Assembly: GCA_964597315.1 (NCBI GenBank)
Contig: CAZQXD010000034.1
Span: 1-44,242 of the forward strand
DNA: 44,242 nt
Reading direction: 5' to 3'
From: CAZQXD01 sp964597315
Lineage (GTDB): Bacteria; Pseudomonadota; Gammaproteobacteria; Competibacterales; Competibacteraceae
In this document: positions 32,436 through 42,798 of the stretch, in pieces
How the letters are laid out: the number at the start of each line of letters is the position of its first letter
How positions within the stretch are numbered: the first letter of the stretch is position 1
Notes under the pieces: generated by a model
Databases searched by the model: none
Seen by the model: only the letters and a program-made list of their open reading frames with translations
Told to the model about the DNA's origin: nothing
Made by a program: the position numbers and the translations under genes

Positions 32436-33614
32436 ATGAACGGCGATATCCTGGTGCTGAACAGCGGTTCGTCGAGTATCAAGTTCGGGCTATACGACGG
32501 CGGCGATAGCGGGTTGCCCTTACTCGGCCACGGCCAAATCGAAGGCATTGGCGCTGCGGCGCGGCTACGGGCTGTTGATCACAACGGCGAAACCATAATC
32601 GATGAACCCATGGGCGGCGGCATCGATCACGGCCGGGCCATGGCCGAGCTGGTGGCCTGGGTTCGGCAGCACGAGGCGGCCCGCGACGTCGTTGCGGTCG
32701 GCCATCGGGTCGTACATGGGGGCGACCACTATAGCGGGCCGGTGCGGGTCGATGCCGCAGTGCTGGCCGAGTTGGAGGCGCTCAACCCGCTGGCCCCCCT
32801 ACACCAGCACCACAATCTGGCCGGTATTCGCGTCCTGGCCGAACTGGAGCCGGGTCTGGCGCAGGTGGCCTGTTTCGATACCGCGTTTCACCGCACGCTA
32901 CCGCAACTCGCCCAGCGCTTCGCCCTGCCGCGCCAATATTTTGATGCCGGTATTCACCGCTACGGCTTCCACGGTCTGTCCTATGAATACATCGCCAAGG
33001 TCTTGCCCGAGGTGGTCGGTCCAGACCTGGCCGCCGGTCGGGTGATCGTCGCCCATCTCGGCAACGGCGCCAGCCTGTGCGCCCTACGCAACGGCCAGAG
33101 CGTCGAGACAACCATGGGCATGACCGCCCTGGACGGTTTGACGATGGGTACCCGCTGCGGCAACCTCGATCCCGGCGTGGTGTTGTATTTACAAACCGAG
33201 TGCGGCATGAGTACCCGTGAGGTGACCGAGTTGCTCTATTACGGCTCGGGATTGCTCGGCGTATCCGGCATCAGCAGCGATATGCGCGAACTGCTGGCCA
33301 GCGACGCCCCAAACGCCCGTGACGCCATCGCGTTGTTTGTCTACCGCGTCAATCGCGAACTGGGGGCGCTGACAGCGGCTCTGGGCGGGTTGGACGGGGT
33401 AGTCTTTACCGGCGGCATCGGCGAACACGCCGCGCCTATCCGGGCGCGGGTCTGCGAATTGGCCGCCTGGACGGGTATAGCATTCGATGCCGAGGCTAAC
33501 CAGCAACACGGTCCCCGTATCAGCGCCGAGAACAGCGCGGTGTCGGCGTGGGTGATCCCGACCGATGAAGAATGGATGATTGCCCGGCATACTCTCGCCG
33601 TGCTGAGCGGGTAG
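32436..33614 (+). CDS. ackA: Acetate kinase
   Basis: The product is 392 residues from the ATG at 32436 (GAGGTG six bases upstream), giving the classic N terminus DILVLNSGSSSIKFGLY. Other ASKHA-fold motifs are VGHRVVHGG, HQHHNLAGI, CFDTAFHRT, RYGFHGLSYEY, AHLGNGASLCA, GMTALDGLTMGTRCGNLDPG and FTGGIGEHA. It interconverts acetate plus ATP with acetyl phosphate. No phosphotransacetylase gene is adjacent. A weak GACCC/GGGTC hairpin follows at 33639-33654. Confidence 0.96.
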   Translation: MNGDILVLNSGSSSIKFGLYDGGDSGLPLLGHGQIEGIGAAARLRAVDHNGETIIDEPMGGGIDHGRAMAELVAWVRQHEAARDVVAVGHRVVHGGDHYSGPVRVDAAVLAELEALNPLAPLHQHHNLAGIRVLAELEPGLAQVACFDTAFHRTLPQLAQRFALPRQYFDAGIHRYGFHGLSYEYIAKVLPEVVGPDLAAGRVIVAHLGNGASLCALRNGQSVETTMGMTALDGLTMGTRCGNLDPGVVLYLQTECGMSTREVTELLYYGSGLLGVSGISSDMRELLASDAPNARDAIALFVYRVNRELGALTAALGGLDGVVFTGGIGEHAAPIRARVCELAAWTGIAFDAEANQQHGPRISAENSAVSAWVIPTDEEWMIARHTLAVLSG

Positions 33615-34270
33615 ACTGCATCGTCGCCGCAGGGTATGGACCCATGTCGGGGTCTTGGCCGCTATCGGCTGTTACAGGTTCCGGCTTTTATTAGGATAGT
33701 GTTTATTAATCCATGGCATTCCATTAGGGCAAAGCGATGGCGATTGTTTTCAAAGCACTCGGGATTACGACTCTATACAGTAGCCGCTTATTTTCTCTGA
33801 ATTCTCTGTAAGTTGACTTGATATTCTTCAGCATCGTTTAATCCCTGATTAGAACCCTACGCCAGTGGTTCACGAAACGGCATTGGATGTGGACGCCTCC
33901 TTCATCGCTTTTTTTCGTTGTTCCTATCCAGTCGGTCAAGAAATAATTGCGATAATTAAGATTTTGTTTTTATTGTTTTTTCTATCCTTATGGCCTCCGT
34001 TTTTGATAATTTTGTGACATTTTTCACTACACCCATCCGTATTAATACCCGTTAAACAATATGGCAACAATTGAAACCCAAATCCGTTTTGGAGAAATGG
34101 ATAGGAAACCACTCGCCGTTAATTTGTCCCCCAACAGTTCGATTGCCATACGTTCAAAACCGGGAATCGGGTGTTTCGGGGAATTGGAATCAGGCGCTGA
34201 ATAATCGACAGCGAACTATCCGTTCCATTGTAGTGGATTACTGGCCGTATCAGGCCGAGAGGATTAAACC
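33615..34270. other. Non-coding gap before the secreted protein gene
   Basis: AT-richer than its neighbours. It holds a weak hairpin (33639-33654) after ackA and a CRP/FNR-like dyad at 34013-34028. A 67-residue open frame around 34071-34274 has no family features and is not called. No RNA gene was recognised. Confidence 0.45.
34013..34028. promoter_or_regulatory. CRP/FNR-family-like dyad TGTGA-N6-TCACT
   Basis: TGTGACATTTTTCACT matches TGTGA-N6-TCACA at all but the last base. It lies about 243 bases upstream of the secreted protein start, so it may regulate that gene. A similar dyad with N5 lies in front of the RiPP precursor. Confidence 0.35.
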
Positions 34271-35374
34271 ATGAACGTACAGAAACTATTGACCACAGTG
34301 TCTATCGCACCCGTGCTATTGGCGGGGCTGGCGGCGCCGGCCATGGCTCAAGGGGCCAGCGCCCAACAGGCGTTGGAGATCAATATGGAAATGGACCGAC
34401 TGGCCCAGCAGACCGCCAGCGCCCTGGCGAATCCGGCGCTGCGTGGTTTCCTGGCCGAGGAAACCCGGGCCTCCCGCAACAATGAGCAGATGCTGTTCTT
34501 CCAGGAAACCCTGTTGAAGGCCCAGGACCGCAAGGAACTGCGCGTCTCTCCTGGCCTCATTAATAGCCTGATTGGCCTGGCCTATGACACGGAGGACAAA
34601 ATAAGCGCCGCAGTCAAGGGGCAGGACACCGGGGTGAATATCTATTTCCCCGTGGACGAACACCGTCAGAATTGGCGGGGTGAGGCTGAACTGCTGGTGG
34701 CTTTCGATCCCATCGGCGACGAGGACGAGATCAGCACCATTGTGGCCTATTCGGTGGCCACCGGGGAGCGGGTGGTGCTAGACCCCAACGTGGCGCCTGC
34801 CGTACCGACCCTGGTTATCGCCCAGGATGAGCATATCAAACACGACGCCAGCGCGCCTCTAGAGGAATCGCTCCGTCCCCGCACCGAGGAGAAGTCTCCA
34901 TCGGACTTCACCACCAAGGCCGCCGGACAATTCTACCTCGGCATCCCCCAGGTGAATATGCGTAACGATCACGAACCCTGGTATCGGGGCGATCCAGAAA
35001 TCTATGTGCTGGTGGGACAGTCCTATAAGACCAGCCCCATTGAAAGCATTATCCACCTGCCCAATGTAAACGATGAGGATAAATGGTATTACCTGGGCGA
35101 CGGGCCAGGGAGTCCTTTGTATTTCTTCTTCACCGAGGCTGATTATTCCGACCTGTCGTATTTTCATTTCATGGAGTCGGATGGCGGCGGCAAATTCACC
35201 ATTTCCGCCAGCGTGGAATATAAAGGCGCTAAGGTGGGTCTGGAGTATGTGGTCGAGGACGGGGATGACAACCTGGGCAAACGCTACATCCATAAGAGCC
35301 AGGTTCCCCTGTACGGCTATCTCCTGCAATCCACCGGGGACATGGAATTCTACGTGGACAAGGATGACGCCTAA
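34271..35374 (+). CDS. Secreted protein of unknown function
   Basis: The product is 367 residues; GAGAGGA lies eight bases before the ATG. A signal peptide (1-26, ending PAMA) is followed by an N-terminal helical segment (about 30-115) and then a beta-rich domain (PLYFFFTEADYSDLSYFHF, FTISASVEYKGAKVGLEYVVEDGDD). No catalytic motif or anchor is obvious. It has some flavour of DUF3103-type secreted proteins, but I cannot confirm that. It stands alone, ends at a strong terminator and has a CRP-like dyad far upstream. Confidence 0.75.
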   Translation: MNVQKLLTTVSIAPVLLAGLAAPAMAQGASAQQALEINMEMDRLAQQTASALANPALRGFLAEETRASRNNEQMLFFQETLLKAQDRKELRVSPGLINSLIGLAYDTEDKISAAVKGQDTGVNIYFPVDEHRQNWRGEAELLVAFDPIGDEDEISTIVAYSVATGERVVLDPNVAPAVPTLVIAQDEHIKHDASAPLEESLRPRTEEKSPSDFTTKAAGQFYLGIPQVNMRNDHEPWYRGDPEIYVLVGQSYKTSPIESIIHLPNVNDEDKWYYLGDGPGSPLYFFFTEADYSDLSYFHFMESDGGGKFTISASVEYKGAKVGLEYVVEDGDDNLGKRYIHKSQVPLYGYLLQSTGDMEFYVDKDDA

Positions 35375-35401
35375 GCAGGTATGAGGCGAGGCTGACCTTG
35401 G

Positions 35402-35439
35402 CCGTCGTCGGCGATTAAACGCCGACGGCGGTTTTTTTT
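35402..35439 (+). terminator. Rho-independent terminator of the secreted protein gene
   Basis: The arms CCGTCGTCGGCG (35402-35413) and CGCCGACGGCGG (35420-35431) form a 12-bp stem with one G-T pair and the loop ATTAAA, followed by eight T. It is a textbook terminator for the plus strand. Confidence 0.9.
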
Positions 35440-38417
35440 AGGGCAGGGCGGCGCTCGGTTCCCCCGCCGGGGTCGGCACGAAGGCCCGGCGCCGGGCTAG
35501 TAGACTGAAGACTGTCGGCACGAAGTACAGGGACAACAAAGTGGCCAGCACCGTCCCCGGCCGCCGCCAACGGGTTGGCCTTGAGTTCCGCGAGGATGAC
35601 GATGGCGGCGTTGATGGCCAGCCCCGACAGGCCCAACAAGCCCACAATCACCGTGAAGCCGAAGGGATAGCCGAACCCATAGACACTGAGCAGACCCAGC
35701 CCCGCCGCCTGGACGGCCACCACGAAAATGATCGCCGCCAGCCTGAAGGAATTGAAAGACAGCACCACCACCAGCACCAGCAAGGTGACGATCACCCCCA
35801 CGCTAGACAATAGATTGCCCACTGCGTCGTCCCGCTTGGCGGACTCGCCCCCGAATTCCATCCGATAACCGGCTGGCATGGCAAACTCGTGTTCAGACAG
35901 GGCCGCGCGAAACCGCGCCAGCACCGCACCAGGTAGCACCCCGGCCCGGAGATACCCCTCCACCACGGTCACCCGCTGGCCATCCCGGCGAGGAATCGAC
36001 CCGGAGGTCGGGCGAATCTCCAACGCGCCTAAGGAGGTGATCGCCAGGGTCGGAGCGCCCAGGGCGACGTCGGCTTGAGGGGCGGTGACCGCCAGTGACG
36101 CCAGATCACCGGGGCCTTGGCGCTGTTCCCCCGCAATCCGCACCCGCACCGGCAGTTCCTCGACGCCCTCCAATACCGAACCGCCCACCGCCCCGTCCAA
36201 GGCGGCCTGAAGTTGAGCGGCCAGGGCGACGGGAGACAGACCGGCCCGCTGGGCCAGTTCGTCCCGGGTGGCCAGCACGACCTTAGGAACGCCGGTGGCC
36301 AGGGTAGCGCGGGTATGGATCACATCGGCGACGATGGCCAGCACCCCTCTGGCTTCTTCCCCCAAGGCCCGCAGCCGGTCCAGGTCCGGGCCGTACAGGC
36401 GCAGTTCCACCGGGGCTTTGAAGGGCGGTCCTTGTTCCAGTTTGCGTACCAGAATCTGGGCTTGGGGAAAGAGGTCGTCCAGGTGTCGTTGTAATTCCGG
36501 TATCAGCCGGTTGGCGGCCCGATAGTCCCGGGCGGTGACCATGGCCTGGGCATAGTAGGGCGCCCCGTCCTGATCCTGGAGCAGGTTGTAATAAAACGAT
36601 GGGGCGCTGCCTCCCACGAACCAGTGATGGGCGAGAATGTCCGGTTCCCGGTCCAGCCGGGCCGCCACCGCTTCCACCGTGGCCCGGGTGGCATCCAGGC
36701 TGGCATGGGGCGGCAGGCGCAACTCAATATGAAACATGTCCCGGTCCGACGGGGGGAAAAACTGCTCGGTCAGTTGGCCGGCGGCTATAAACCCGGCGGC
36801 GGGCGTCAGGGCGATGAACAGGGTGGCCAGCAGCGGTCGGCGCAGGGCGAACTCCAGGCTGGTGGCATAAGCCCGGCCTAGCCAAGGCAGGCACAGCCCG
36901 TCCCGGTACCAGCGCCGCCGATCCCCATCTCCTGCCGGCAACAACCGCGCCCCCAGCCCGGCGATCAAGGTGTGGGACAGCAGATAGGAGCCGATCAGGG
37001 CGAAAATCACGCTCAAAGCGATGCCGCCCACGAACTCCCCAGCCGGGCCGGGCATCAGCACGATGGGAGCGAAGGCCAGGATGGTGGTCAGGGTGGACCC
37101 GGCCAGGGGCAGCCACAGGTGTCCCACCGCCTCTCGGGCCGCCGCCAGGGCAGAGACGCCGGCCTGGCGTCGCCGCTGGATCAGATCGGTCATGACGATG
37201 GCGTTGTCCACCATGATCCCCAGGGCCACCACCAGCCCGGTCACCGACATCTGGTGAATGGGCAGTCCATAAAGAGCCATGCAAGACAGGGTGAACAGCA
37301 CGGTCAGGGGCAAAGCCGAGGCGGTGACCAGGGCCGCCCGCCAGCCCAGGCTGACCAGCAGCACCACCAGGATCAGCCCAAAACCCAGCAGGATATTAAA
37401 AGCCAGCTCGCCCAGCCGACGTTGGGTATACCCCCGCTGATCGAACAGGGTTGCCACCGTCACATTGCCCGGCAGTCCGGTTTGAAACTCCGCCAGGGCG
37501 GCATCCACCCGGTCGCTCCAGTCGCCGATGCTCAGATCCGGCAGCATCCGCGCCGCCACCACCACTGCCGGGCGGCCGTGGACTAGGGCCAGCCGGTCCA
37601 GGGGGGCGCGGATACCCCGCTCCACTTCGGCCACCTCTCCCAGGCGCACGGCAAGACCGTCCCTGTCCACCCGCAGGGGCGCTTGCCGCACCCGTTCCAG
37701 GGAGCCCAGTTCCCCGCTCACCTCCACCTGCATTTGGCTGGCGCCGCCCCGCAACACCCCGGCCGCCACCTTGGCGTCGGCGGTTCCCAAGGCTGCGGCC
37801 ACCTGTTCCGGGGCCAGACGCAAGGCCACGCTTCGCTGAGGGTCCAGGGTGACGCGGATCTCCTCCTCGGGCGCTCCGAACAGTTCCACCAGATCGGTGC
37901 CGGGCACGGCCCGCAGCCGGGTTTGCAAGGCTTCGGCATAGCGTTTCAGGGCCGCCAGTTCCGGCTCCCCCACGTCTCCTGCCCAATTCCAACCCAGGGC
38001 CAGGATACGGGTGTAGGCATAGCCCCGGTCGTCGTCGAAGCGGGAGGGCAGCACCCCGGCGGGCAGCCCCGGGCGAGCGTCGGCCACTTTATCCCTGGCC
38101 CGGGACCAGACCGGATCGGTGGCGTAAACGCTGTCTTTTAATTCCACCCGGACCACCGAGAGGCCGGGCAGGGATTTGGATTCCAGGATTTTAATTTCCG
38201 GCAGTTCCCGCAAGCTGTCTTCGATAGGCTCGGTGACCAGGGCCTCCAGCCGTTCAGCGTCGGCTCCGGGCCAGGGGGTCAACACTGTGGCCACCCGATT
38301 GGTGACCCGGGGGTCTTCGGTGCGGGGCAGGGTGGCCAGGGCCGCCAGGCCAGCCACCAGCAACAGGGTGATGATAAGCACCTGAAGGCGCGGATTGCGG
38401 ACAAAGGCATGGAGCAT
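35438..38417 (-). pseudogene. RND-family efflux pump with C-terminal deletion and frameshift
   Basis: The main frame runs from the ATG at 38417 to 35415, 1000 residues, with AcrB-like features (LEALVTEPIEDSLRELPEI, EIRVTLDPQRS, ALGIMVDNAIVMTDLIQRR, GFTVIVGLLGLSGLAINAA). Near 35550-35575 the normal sequence (AINAAIVILAELKANPLAAAGDG) breaks and the frame ends in about 40 nonsense residues. The true C terminus, TVLATLLSLYFVPTVFSLLARR, resumes in another frame and stops at 35438. Roughly 40-50 codons, including a transmembrane helix, appear to be missing, so the pump is almost certainly dead. The start overlaps the adaptor gene region in the usual MFP-RND operon order. Confidence 0.85.
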
Positions 38418-38420
38418 GGT

Positions 38421-39205
38421 TCAACCCTCGCCGGTGCGCCGACGCACCACCTGCCCGGAAGCCAACCGTTGCAGCCCGGCGGCGGCGATAGTCTCGCCAT
38501 GGTCCAGGGCGCCGACGATATACGCCTGGCGGCCGTCGGTATGCTCAAGACGCACATCCCGGGGTTGCAGCCGAAAGCGCTCGGGTTGGGACGCTGGGTC
38601 CAGCACATATACCCGCCACAGCCCCCGGGGACCGGCGGTCACGGCATCCAGGGGCACCCAGAAGCCGGGCCGGTTCACGGACTCGGGTAGATACAGGTCC
38701 ACCAAATCACCATCCACTAGAGCGTCGGCGTTCAGAGCCACCCGCACGGGTACGGCGCGGGTGGCGGGGTTGAGGTCGGGATTCACGGCCAACACCTGGC
38801 CTTCCAGTTCCCGGCCAGCGGCTTTCAGAGTCACGGAAACTCCCGGACGCAGCTCCCCCAGCAGCCTGGGTGGCACCCCGACCCGGGCCTCCAGGGCGCC
38901 GCTCTGAAGCAGACGCAACACCGGCGCGCCAGCCGCCGCCACCGCCCCGGTGTCCAGGTAACGACGGCTCACCGTGGCGTCGAAGGGGGCGGTGAGTCGA
39001 GCTTTGCCGATCCGGGTGGCGTTCGCCCGCAAGGCTGCCGCCAGCCGTTCCAAGGTGGCCATCAGAGCCGTGGCCTGGGTTTCCAGTTCGTCCTGCTGCT
39101 GGGCGGAAGCGTAGCCTTTGTGGTTGAGTGCGCGAATCCGCCGCAGGTTCTGCCGCACCAGTCGCAACCGGGCCTCGGTCTCCCGGACCTGGGCCTGGAG
39201 TTCAT
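38421..39205 (-). pseudogene. RND adaptor (membrane fusion protein), 5' end deleted
   Basis: From about TNELQAQVRETEARLRLVRQN to the stop at 38421 the sequence is the second half of an HlyD/AcrA-type adaptor: coiled-coil hairpin, lipoyl half (TAPFDATVSRRYLDTGAVAAAGAPVLRL), beta-barrel and C-terminal domain. The signal peptide, first lipoyl half and start codon are gone; upstream the strand runs directly into the TetR remnant at 39206. It is non-functional as it stands. Confidence 0.85.
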
Positions 39206-39667
39206 TTGTACGGCGCCATCATCACCCAAAGGTGCATCGCCAACCGGCTGGCGGTGGAATTTCTGGATCAGGAGCGGCCGGTGGCGGTGATGCTACGGGA
39301 AATCGGCCGACGGTTTCTGGACCTCTTGCTCAGTCCCGAAGCCCTTAGTATCTATCGGCTGTCCGTGGGAAACGCCGCCCAGCATCCCCACATTGCCCAA
39401 CTGTTCTATCAGGCCGGTCCGCAACGCACCATCGCGGTGGTGGAGGAGTATCTCGCCGCCCAGCACGCTAGGGGCCGGCTGCGGGTGCCCCACCCCCAGC
39501 GGGCCGCCTGCCAGTTTTTGTTCATGCTCAAGGCCGATGCCGTGTTCAGGGCGGTTCTCAATAGTGAGGAACAGGCCACGGAGCAGGACATCGAGAACTA
39601 TCTGGACGACTGCGTGGCCATGTTTTTGCGCGCCTATGGGACGGGTTCGGATACCGGCGATCCCTAG
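39206..39667 (+). pseudogene. TetR-family regulator, DNA-binding half deleted
   Basis: From LYGAIITQRCIANRLAVEFL to the stop at 39667 the product is a TetR C-terminal ligand-binding domain (SVGNAAQHPHIAQLFYQAGPQRT, FLFMLKADAVFRAVLN). The N-terminal helix-turn-helix is absent. The plus-strand frame can be extended to 39128, but those residues are antisense to the adaptor gene. The regulator was evidently divergent from the pump operon; one deletion removed both 5' ends and the promoter between them. Confidence 0.85.
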
Positions 39668-39789
39668 GGCGGAGTCCCAGGCGGATTCTAGCGGCGATTT
39701 TTTTCTGGCCGGTAAACCCCGGTTGCGCCGCGCCAGCGTTTATAGACAGGGAACGCGGCCACCGTCAGGCCGCCGACCTGGAGAGAGCC

Positions 39790-41454
39790 ATGCACCCACT
39801 GATCCTGTCCGTTACCCTGATCTTGAGCCTGCTGGCCGCCGCCTGCGCCCCACCCGGAACTCCCCGGGAAGCCGCAGACACCCTGGCCACCCCGTCTCCC
39901 CCGGCGACTGTTTCCAAACAGGAACAGGCCGATGGCCACCGACCCCGCTTGGAGGTGTCGGGAATAATCTCCAATATGCCGTCCAAGATACTGGGCCTGA
40001 CCCGGATACGCGCTCCCGCCGAGCCTCTGGACCGGGAGAACTATGCCCATTTTCAGGAAAACCCGGTGCAGCGGGCCGCCGAGCAGCCGGTGTCCACGTT
40101 CAGCATCGACGTGGACACCGGGGCCTACGCCAATGTGCGGCGGTTTCTGAATCAAGGCCGCTTGCCCCCCCAGGACGCGGTGCGGGTGGAGGAGTTGATT
40201 AATTACTTCAGCTACGATTATCCGCTTCCCGAGTCCATGGACCCGCCGTTTTCGGTCTCCACTGAACTGGCCACCAGCCCCTGGAACCCTCACACCCGGC
40301 TATTACACGTCGGTATACAGGGCTGGAAGCCGCCACGGGATGCTCTGCCCGCCGCCAATCTGGTGTTGCTGGTGGACGTGTCCGGCTCCATGCGGTCGCC
40401 GAACAAGCTGGGTTTACTGAAATCGGCCCTGAAGCTGTTGGTCGGACAACTGGATGGGGAGGACCGGATCAGCCTGGTGGTGTACGCCGGGGCCGCCGGG
40501 GTGGTGCTGGCGCCCACCTCCGGGGATCGCCGGGGAGAGATCGTCGCCGCCCTGGACAGCCTTACCGCCGGTGGCTCCACCAACGGCGGCGCTGGTATCC
40601 ATCTAGCCTATGCCCTGGCCAAACAAGGGTTTATTCCCGGAGGGGTCAACCGGGTGATTCTGGCTACCGATGGGGATTTCAACGTCGGCACGGTGAATTT
40701 CGAATCCCTCAAGGACCTGGTGGCGCGACAGCGGGCCAGTGGCGTGGCCTTGACTACCTTGGGCTTTGGCGCCGGTAACTACAATGATCAACTCATGGAG
40801 CAACTGGCCGACGTCGGCGATGGTAACTATGCCTATATCGACACCCTCCAGGAAGCCCGCAAAGTGCTGGTAGAGCAGTTGGGCGCCACCCTGCATACCA
40901 TTGCCCGGGACGTGAAAATCCAGATTGAGTTCAACCCGGCCCTCGTGGAGGAATATCGGCTGATCGGTTACGAGAACCGGGTGCTGAACCGGGAGGATTT
41001 CAATAACGACGCCGTGGACGCCGGGGATATTGGCGCCGGCCATACGGTCACCGCCCTGTACGAAATCGCCCTCAAGGGGCAAGGCGGAGCCTGGAGCGAC
41101 CCCTTGCGCTATGCCGCCGAACCTGCGGCTGGGGACCACGCCGGCGAACTGGCCTGGCTGCGGTTGCGCTACAAACAGCCTGATCAGGAGGGCAGCCGGT
41201 TATTAGAGCAGCCGATTCCCGCCGCTGCAAACGCGGCCCCCGGCAGCGAACGCTTGCGCTTCGCGGCGGCGGTGGCGGCCTACGGACAACTGCTCCGGGG
41301 CGGGCGATATACCAACGGCTTTGATTTTGATCAGGTCTTGGCCCTGGCTCGGGAGGCTCGGGGTGAGGACCCGCAAGGCTACCGGGGCGAGTTTTTGGGG
41401 CTGCTGGCATTGGCCCGGGACTTGAGCAGAGGCGAAACCCAGGTTACCCGTTGA
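39790..41454 (+). CDS. von Willebrand factor A domain lipoprotein-like protein (YfbK-like)
   Basis: The product is 554 residues; GGAGAGAG precedes the ATG. The N terminus has a signal ending LLAAAC (C19), a near-lipobox suggesting a lipoprotein. Residues about 98-175 form the vWA-associated N-terminal region (STFSIDVDTGAYANVRRFL). The vWA domain has MIDAS residues D196, S198 and S200 (LLVDVSGSM), with TDGDFNVG later. Residues about 370-550 match the C-terminal DUF3520-like region (EFNPALVEEYRLIGYENR). It heads a set with an ECF sigma factor and an anti-sigma-like protein, suggesting a shared envelope-stress circuit. Confidence 0.9.
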   Translation: MHPLILSVTLILSLLAAACAPPGTPREAADTLATPSPPATVSKQEQADGHRPRLEVSGIISNMPSKILGLTRIRAPAEPLDRENYAHFQENPVQRAAEQPVSTFSIDVDTGAYANVRRFLNQGRLPPQDAVRVEELINYFSYDYPLPESMDPPFSVSTELATSPWNPHTRLLHVGIQGWKPPRDALPAANLVLLVDVSGSMRSPNKLGLLKSALKLLVGQLDGEDRISLVVYAGAAGVVLAPTSGDRRGEIVAALDSLTAGGSTNGGAGIHLAYALAKQGFIPGGVNRVILATDGDFNVGTVNFESLKDLVARQRASGVALTTLGFGAGNYNDQLMEQLADVGDGNYAYIDTLQEARKVLVEQLGATLHTIARDVKIQIEFNPALVEEYRLIGYENRVLNREDFNNDAVDAGDIGAGHTVTALYEIALKGQGGAWSDPLRYAAEPAAGDHAGELAWLRLRYKQPDQEGSRLLEQPIPAAANAAPGSERLRFAAAVAAYGQLLRGGRYTNGFDFDQVLALAREARGEDPQGYRGEFLGLLALARDLSRGETQVTR

Positions 41455-41489
41455 GGCTGACCGGGGTTTGCAGTACCGTGTCGGCGCCT

Positions 41490-42050
41490 ATGGACGCCGA
41501 CACCGACGATGAGACCCTGATGTTACGTTACCGGGACGGGGACCCCCTCGCCTTCGAGACCCTGTATGCCCGCCACAAGGGGTCTTTGTACCGCTATCTG
41601 CTGCGCCAGAGCAACTCGGCTCCGGTGGCCGAGGAGTTATTCCAGGATGTGTGGTTGAAACTCATCCAGGCCCGGAGCCGGTATACGGTCAAGGCCCGCT
41701 TCGCCACCTGGCTGTATACTCTGGCCCACCATCGCCTGATCGATCACTATCGCGCCCGGTCCCGGGGGCTGCCGGTTTCATACCGGGAGCCGGACCCGGA
41801 CCTGGACTGCCCCCCGGACCCGGCGCCGCCTCCCGAGGAACTGGTGGACCGCCGCCGTCTGGCCGAACGGCTGCTGAAACTGCTGGAGACCCTGCCGGAG
41901 GCTCAGCGGGAGGCTTTTCTGCTGCGGGAGGAGGGGGGATTGTCCGTGGAGGACATCGCCGCCGCCACCGGGGTGAACCGAGAGACCGCCAAGAGCCGGT
42001 TGCGCTATGCCGCCGCCCGGTTGCGCCGGGGGCTAGGGGAGGTCACTTGA
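41490..42050 (+). CDS. ECF-type RNA polymerase sigma factor
   Basis: The product is 186 residues from the ATG at 41490; a TTG at 41451 overlapping the upstream stop and a GTG at 41478 are alternatives, and the ribosome site is poor. Region sigma-2 is clear (DPLAFETLYARHKGSLYRYLLRQ, AEELFQDVWLKLIQ, FATWLYTLAHHRLIDHYRAR). Region sigma-4 is also clear (LPEAQREAFLLREEGGLSVEDIAAATGVNRETAKSRLRYAAARLRR). The linker is proline-rich. It is coupled to the next gene through a TTGA overlap. Confidence 0.92.
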   Translation: MDADTDDETLMLRYRDGDPLAFETLYARHKGSLYRYLLRQSNSAPVAEELFQDVWLKLIQARSRYTVKARFATWLYTLAHHRLIDHYRARSRGLPVSYREPDPDLDCPPDPAPPPEELVDRRRLAERLLKLLETLPEAQREAFLLREEGGLSVEDIAAATGVNRETAKSRLRYAAARLRRGLGEVT

Positions 42051-42556
42051 GCGAACGAGACAATGATATTCCTGGCCTGGATGAACTCTCCGAGCTGTAT
42101 CGGCACGGCCAGCGCCCTGAACCGCCGACCCCTCTGGATCGGAAAATCCTGAGCGCGGCGCGCCCCCGAAAAACCACCCAATGGCGCTGGGCCATTCCCG
42201 CCTCCCTGGCGGCCTGTCTGGTGCTGGGAGTGGGCCTGGTGGGGCAGTTGCGTCAGCGGTCGCCATCGCCAGCCCCGCCGTCCGCCCCCGCCGAGGCCCT
42301 GCTTGCTAATCCAGAAACGGCCCGACCGGCAGCGCCCGCCCAGGATCGCGCCGCACCGCTGCAAGCCCAGACCCAGGCGGCCAGGCGGGAGTCCCAGGCC
42401 GCCGATCCTGACCCCGAGTCCTGGCTGGAGCGCATCGCTGAACTGCGCCGCCAGGGACGCTTGGCTGAGGCCGAGGCCGAGCAGCGGGAATTCCGGCGCC
42501 AGTATCCCGAGTATGTTTATCCTCCCGCCGCCGGAGCGGTGGATGAGCAGCCTTGA
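42047..42556 (+). CDS. Anti-sigma-factor-like single-pass membrane protein
   Basis: The likely start is a TTG at 42047 inside TTGA, overlapping the sigma factor stop, with GGGGAGGT just upstream; this gives 169 residues. A cytosolic N-terminal segment (about 1-45) leads to one membrane helix (WAIPASLAACLVLGVGLVGQ, about 47-66). An Ala/Pro/Gln-rich periplasmic part follows, with a C-terminal helix (ESWLERIAELRRQGRLAEAEAEQREF). No zinc-binding HxxxCxxC motif is present. Position and topology indicate the cognate anti-sigma factor; sequence alone would not. Confidence 0.75.
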   Translation: MSERDNDIPGLDELSELYRHGQRPEPPTPLDRKILSAARPRKTTQWRWAIPASLAACLVLGVGLVGQLRQRSPSPAPPSAPAEALLANPETARPAAPAQDRAAPLQAQTQAARRESQAADPDPESWLERIAELRRQGRLAEAEAEQREFRRQYPEYVYPPAAGAVDEQP

Positions 42557-42798
42557 AATAGGCTTTATGCCTTGGTTTTGAGACGTTTTGAAGGGTATAG
42601 GCTAGTGATGTTCGCCCCAGTTAGGCTATGTTGTTAGGGCAAGGTAAAGCGTTCGGGAAGCTCTACAGGATCATTCGGCCACGCCGATGGGGGATGGAGA
42701 GCCTGACCGGCCAAGAATGGCGGTAAAAACAAATAACAGGGCGTTATGATGGCGGCGAACCGACCTATGATCCGGCATTTAATGAGGACAAACTGGGG

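Noticed and set aside
34071..34274. 67-residue plus-strand frame before the secreted protein
   Set aside because: No family features and no good ribosome site; it overlaps the leader and start of the real gene.
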